Below, piece by piece: positions 6,243-9,050 of a stretch of DNA of 9,050 nt; the stretch's first letter is position 1; each line of letters starts with the position of its first letter. The translations under genes and the position numbers were made by a program. Below the pieces are notes generated by a model. That model was not told where the DNA came from, made no database searches, and saw only the letters and a list, made by a program, of their open reading frames with translations. Location of the stretch: the NCBI GenBank assembly GCA_022361095.1, contig JAKSBO010000598.1, positions 1-9,050 on the forward strand, read 5' to 3'. This DNA comes from Desulfobacterales bacterium. GTDB taxonomy: Bacteria > Desulfobacterota > Desulfobacteria > Desulfobacterales > Desulfobacteraceae.

Positions 6243-6289
6243 CCGGGTGCCGGACACTGCCGGGACTCCCGGCAGTGTCCGGCACCCGG
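6243..6289. repeat. Perfect 47-nt palindrome (23-bp arms, 1-nt centre), REP-like or terminator hairpin
   Basis: The left arm (6243-6265, CCGGGTGCCGGACACTGCCG followed by GGA) is exactly complementary to the right arm (6267-6289) around a single C at 6266. It starts 24 bp after the stop codon of receptor 1. No T-run follows on the plus strand, so it does not fit a standard intrinsic terminator. It may act as a bidirectional transcript stop or 3'-end stabiliser, or it may be a REP-type element. The mirrored GTGCCGGACAC/GTGTCCGGCAC core resembles REP-type palindromes mobilised by Y1 (TnpA_REP) transposases, but no transposase is in the window. Confidence 0.9.
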
Positions 6290-6399
6290 AAATCCCTTCT
6301 GCCCCGGCAGTCGTGGCGGGTTCCGAAGAGAGGCTCCGGCACACCATCAGCCGGCACACCGGCGGCAGCCGATTTCACAATAGGTATGATTATAACGGA

Positions 6400-6426
6400 T
6401 TGACAATGGAATAAAAATTATATAAC
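6400..6426 (+). promoter_or_regulatory. Candidate promoter of the second AraC regulator
   Basis: A perfect -35 TTGACA (6400-6405) is followed after 15 bp by TATAAC (6421-6426). The spacer is shorter than ideal; at 17 bp the next hexamer is TAACAG, a weaker -10. The surrounding AT-rich DNA runs up to the ATG at 6473. Confidence 0.45.
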
Positions 6427-6472
6427 AGAACAAGCTAGTTTATTCTAATTTTGTTTTAATTATAGTTACGAC

Positions 6473-7435
6473 ATGCAGACAATTAAACTTAGCCCGCCGC
6501 GGCCAACGGAAGTTTCCAATCAATCCAGAATAGACATCCCGCCATTAACCGGACAGGGAGGGGTGGATATCTTTTCCTTCACTTCCGGACTTCAGTTGCT
6601 GATGGCTGACTGGCAGCTTGATCGTCCCACCCTTATTCAAAATTTTTTTAAGAACCCTTCGGTTGGTTTCGGCTTTTGCATTGACGGCCGGTTTGATTAC
6701 CAACCCGCCTGTTTTGGTGATTCGTTTGCCGTTAAGGCGGGAGAAAGCGGTTTTTTTTCTTTCCCAACGCCGGTTGAATCTTTTGAGAAGACCGATAACA
6801 AACCAATGTCAAGGATGCTTTTACTGCTGGAAGGCGAGGCGTTATTCAAGATGGCCAAAGGGGATGAAAATCAATTTTATCCGGTACTGAAAAATTTGGA
6901 TAAAAAAGATCCCGTCCGCATTGGCCATTGCCTGACGCCCTTAATGAAAGGGATTTTGCATCAAATGCGCAACTGTCCTTATCAGGGAGTGACCCGGCGG
7001 TTTTTCATGGAGGGCAAAGCCATGGAGCTGCTGGCCCACAAGCTGGAACAGCTCAACCCCGGCAACGGCTCCCGCGAATCTTCGGTGAAATCTTCGGATG
7101 TTGAACGGGTGCATCATGCCGCCCAACTGCTGGTTCATGATCTTGAAAATCCGCCGGATATCATGACGTTGTCACGAAAGTCCGGGTTAAACCGGAACAA
7201 ACTGCACTATTGCTTTCGCGACGTTTTCGGCCTTTCTCCCTTTGAATATCTTCGGAACCAGCGCCTGCAAACCGCCATGCTATTGCTCCAGGACGGTGAG
7301 TTTACCGTCACCCAGGCGGCATTGATGGTGGGCTACACCAATCTAAGCTATTTTGCCAAGGTGTTTAAATCCACGTTTGGCATCGCTCCGGGCGCATTAC
7401 GTAAATGCGCATCCGTTTCCCGGCCGGACGGATAA
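6473..7435 (+). CDS. AraC-family transcriptional regulator, PchR/YbtA-like (module 2)
   Basis: 320 residues with the same architecture as the module 1 regulator. The N-terminal sensor half (about 1-180) includes SVGFGFCIDGRFDYQ, equivalent to the GFCLSG strand of the other copy. The conserved linker FFMEGKAMELLAHKLEQL (about 178-195) is typical of PchR-like proteins. The DNA-binding domain spans about 209-311. Helix-turn-helix 1 lies in DIMTLSRKSGLNRNKLHYCF (229-248), and helix-turn-helix 2 is in TVTQAALMVGYTNLSYFAKV (278-297), followed by FKSTFGIAPGALRK, an excellent AraC signature. The ATG at 6473 has no visible Shine-Dalgarno (ATAGTTACGAC precedes it). The receptor gene follows 165 bp downstream, with operator B in the gap. 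The two regulators are clearly diverged outside the conserved motifs, which fits distinct ligands and operators. Confidence 0.9.
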   Translation: MQTIKLSPPRPTEVSNQSRIDIPPLTGQGGVDIFSFTSGLQLLMADWQLDRPTLIQNFFKNPSVGFGFCIDGRFDYQPACFGDSFAVKAGESGFFSFPTPVESFEKTDNKPMSRMLLLLEGEALFKMAKGDENQFYPVLKNLDKKDPVRIGHCLTPLMKGILHQMRNCPYQGVTRRFFMEGKAMELLAHKLEQLNPGNGSRESSVKSSDVERVHHAAQLLVHDLENPPDIMTLSRKSGLNRNKLHYCFRDVFGLSPFEYLRNQRLQTAMLLLQDGEFTVTQAALMVGYTNLSYFAKVFKSTFGIAPGALRKCASVSRPDG

Positions 7436-7484
7436 TTTGTTTGAAAAATTCAGATGGCGCCTGATACCGGGACATAAAAACTTG

Positions 7485-7515
7485 TGACGCAGGCGTCTAT
7501 AAAAATGACGCAGGC
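7485..7515 (+). promoter_or_regulatory. Putative AraC-type operator B: 10-bp direct repeat with 21-bp period
   Basis: TGACGCAGGC occurs perfectly at 7485-7494 and 7506-7515, exactly 21 bp apart. This is the same geometry and relative position as operator A, but a different sequence. The second copy ends just before a plausible -35 region (7518-7523), with a -10-like TATTTT at 7541-7546, the arrangement of a class II activator site. Confidence 0.7.
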
Positions 7516-7600
7516 ATTAGCCTTTGCCGCCAATCTCTCCTATTTTCTCCCTTGTCGGATTTAACCCGCAATTAATGTTCCAACACTTGGGAGAGCACGT

Positions 7601-9050
7601 ATGAAAAAACCATATCACTTGATCTGGCTGGGGTTCCTGATGCTTTGCTGTACGGCAGGGCCCGGATCTGCCGGAGAACAACAGGAACTTTCGCTGGAAA
7701 CCATGACGGTGACGGCCCAGAAACGGGAAGGAAACATCCAGGATGTCCCCATAAGCATCTCAGCGTTTTCAGAGGATACCTTATATGAGGCAGGTATCAA
7801 TGAATTAACGGAAGTGGCGGGATTTTCCCCAAATGTACATGTCAAAAAGAACTCCATTGTTATCCGGGGCATCAGCCAGTATTACGGCGCAAAAGTGTCT
7901 GCCGTGGGCTTTTACCTGGATGGTGTAAGCCTCCCCTTTGAAGGGATATTCAGCTCAAACCTGTTTGACATTGAAAGGGTCGAAGTGCTCAAGGGGCCCC
8001 AGGGCACATTGTACGGAAAGAACAGTGAGGCAGGCGTTGTCAATATCATTACCAAGCAGCCGGACAACAGGTTCAGCGGGAAAATCTTCGGCGAGTACGG
8101 CTGGAACGACACCGAGTTCGGCATGTCGCCCGTCTACCGTACCGGCGGCAGCATCAATGCGCCCATTGTACAGGACAAACTTTATTTCAGGATTTCAGGC
8201 AAATGGGAAAACGACAAGGGCGATATCGAAAATATAAACAACGCAGATGAAACGGCAGGTGAAAACACCGACTATAACGGCCGCCTCACCCTTAAATGGA
8301 CACCCCAAGAGCGTTTGGATGTCTCTTTTACCGCCGATGCCATGCGCCGGGACCACAGCACCGCCTATACCAGATATGTCACCGGTGCTTTGAATGAAGG
8401 ACGGTCCAGGGTCTCATACGACGGCCCATACTCCGGGGAAGGACAAGGCAACGGCCAGACCCTGCGCATCAAGTATGCCGGCGACGGGTATGATCTGCTT
8501 TCCATAACCGGCCGCCGTGCGGCAAAGGAAGACTCCGACTATGACTTTGATCTGACCTCAATCCCTTCCTGGGCCTCGGCGTCATCTGTGGTGGACGAAA
8601 GTACAAGCTATTCCCAGGAGATTCGTCTTTCCTCGGTCAAGCGCCATGACCCGTTTCAATGGCTGCTGGGGATCTATGCCTTTAACGAAGAGATGGATAT
8701 CTATCAATTAAAGGCTTTCCCAAGCGGTGACACGGCCAGGGATACGGATGTGGACAGCTTTGGCTACGCCTTCTTCGGCCAGGGCACCTACACATTTTTT
8801 AAGCGGCTTCATCTGACGGCGGGACTCCGTTATGATTATTCTGACTTTGAGGGTGAGCAGCACCTGACCACACCGGCCGGTGAATCTGTCTACGGCAAAG
8901 ATTTCAGCAATGGCGAACTCCTTCCGAAACTGTCGGTTTCCTATAATTTTTCGGACAGCATCATGGCTTACACCTCTGTGGCCAGGGGCTATCTTACCGG
9001 GGGCTACAATGGCAAATGGGCCACCAGTGCCGATAACCTGACCTATGATC
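7601..9050 (+). CDS. TonB-dependent outer-membrane receptor, FyuA-like (module 2), partial
   Basis: 483 codons are open to the right edge; by comparison with the module 1 receptor about 200 are missing. The start at 7601 has GGGAG at 7589-7593, spacer 7. The signal peptide is MKKPYHLIWLGFLMLCCTAG with likely cleavage near GSA (about 24). The TonB box is ETMTVTAQK (33-41). The plug (about 45-156) contains DVPISISAF, SIVIRGISQYYG, FYLDGVSLPF and IERVEVLKGPQGTLYGKNSE, then AGVVNIITKQP. Barrel strands follow, among them YSQEIRLSSV, WLLGIYAFNEEM, LHLTAGLRYDYSDF and MAYTSVARGYLTGGYNGK. The motif around GPQGTLYGKN-EAGVVNIIT is nearly identical to receptor 1 while the barrel is strongly diverged, so the two are paralogues. 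It should import a related but distinct iron-chelate-like ligand. The missing barrel end prevents checking the C-terminal Phe. Confidence 0.92.
   Translation, partial: MKKPYHLIWLGFLMLCCTAGPGSAGEQQELSLETMTVTAQKREGNIQDVPISISAFSEDTLYEAGINELTEVAGFSPNVHVKKNSIVIRGISQYYGAKVSAVGFYLDGVSLPFEGIFSSNLFDIERVEVLKGPQGTLYGKNSEAGVVNIITKQPDNRFSGKIFGEYGWNDTEFGMSPVYRTGGSINAPIVQDKLYFRISGKWENDKGDIENINNADETAGENTDYNGRLTLKWTPQERLDVSFTADAMRRDHSTAYTRYVTGALNEGRSRVSYDGPYSGEGQGNGQTLRIKYAGDGYDLLSITGRRAAKEDSDYDFDLTSIPSWASASSVVDESTSYSQEIRLSSVKRHDPFQWLLGIYAFNEEMDIYQLKAFPSGDTARDTDVDSFGYAFFGQGTYTFFKRLHLTAGLRYDYSDFEGEQHLTTPAGESVYGKDFSNGELLPKLSVSYNFSDSIMAYTSVARGYLTGGYNGKWATSADNLTYD

Larger units (their letters stand above)
6219..6472. 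other. Intergenic region between the two regulator-receptor modules
   Basis: 254 bp without a supportable gene. It begins with the large palindrome at 6243-6289. It continues through a GC-rich stretch with two CCGGCACACC copies near 6334-6356 and a small GCCGG/CCGGC stem, then turns AT-rich at about 6400 around the promoter of the second regulator. The GC-rich half and the AT-rich half differ sharply in composition. Confidence 0.6.

Noticed and set aside
6229..6414. Short plus-strand frame of 61 codons after receptor 1
   Set aside because: Its sequence is mostly the translated palindrome and the GC-rich repeats, with no ribosome binding site or similarity to anything known.

Overview
The window looks like a chromosomal segment of a Gram-negative bacterium: it encodes three outer-membrane beta-barrel proteins, two of them TonB-dependent receptors. 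A stressosome-type rsbR-rsbS-rsbT cluster, moderate GC content and decayed mobile DNA would suit an anaerobic Desulfobacterota (Desulfobacterales-like) host. That assignment is an inference from gene content; no marker gene here proves it.

Layout. Bases 1-1053 (minus strand) hold a tightly coupled operon: a STAS-only RsbR-like protein, an RsbS-like STAS protein and the first 98 codons of an RsbT-type switch kinase that runs off the left edge. Bases 1054-1632 are mostly non-coding, with a possible shred of an AraC-type C-terminus. Bases 1633-2409 (plus) encode a small secreted outer-membrane beta-barrel protein, closed by a strong intrinsic terminator at 2454-2497. Bases 2545-2856 (minus) hold a gene remnant in which a piece of a group II intron reverse transcriptase is joined in frame to a piece of rsbR. 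Its 83-bp rsbR part is about 92% identical to 742-824 of the intact rsbR in this window.

From 2928 to the right edge lie two successive modules on the plus strand, each an AraC-family regulator of PchR/YbtA type followed by a FyuA-like TonB-dependent receptor. Module 1 is 3028-4005 plus 4167-6218. Module 2 is 6473-7435 plus 7601-9050, the second receptor being cut by the window end. A perfect 23-bp-arm palindrome (6243-6289) separates them. Each receptor is preceded by a direct repeat with a centre-to-centre period of exactly 21 bp (4021-4060 and 7485-7515), the expected geometry for an AraC-family activator contacting the same DNA face twice. The two repeat sequences differ, so each regulator probably reads its own operator.

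Working model (inference): each AraC protein senses a ferric-siderophore-like ligand imported by its neighbouring receptor and activates that receptor gene, as PchR does for fptA and YbtA for fyuA. No siderophore biosynthesis gene, inner-membrane transporter or clear Fur box is visible, so these look like uptake modules for siderophores made elsewhere. The Rsb cluster is a separate partner-switching module. I see no clearly new multi-gene system. The most unusual items are the RT-rsbR chimera, the paired 21-bp operators and the reversed Ser/Thr phospho-sites in the two STAS proteins.
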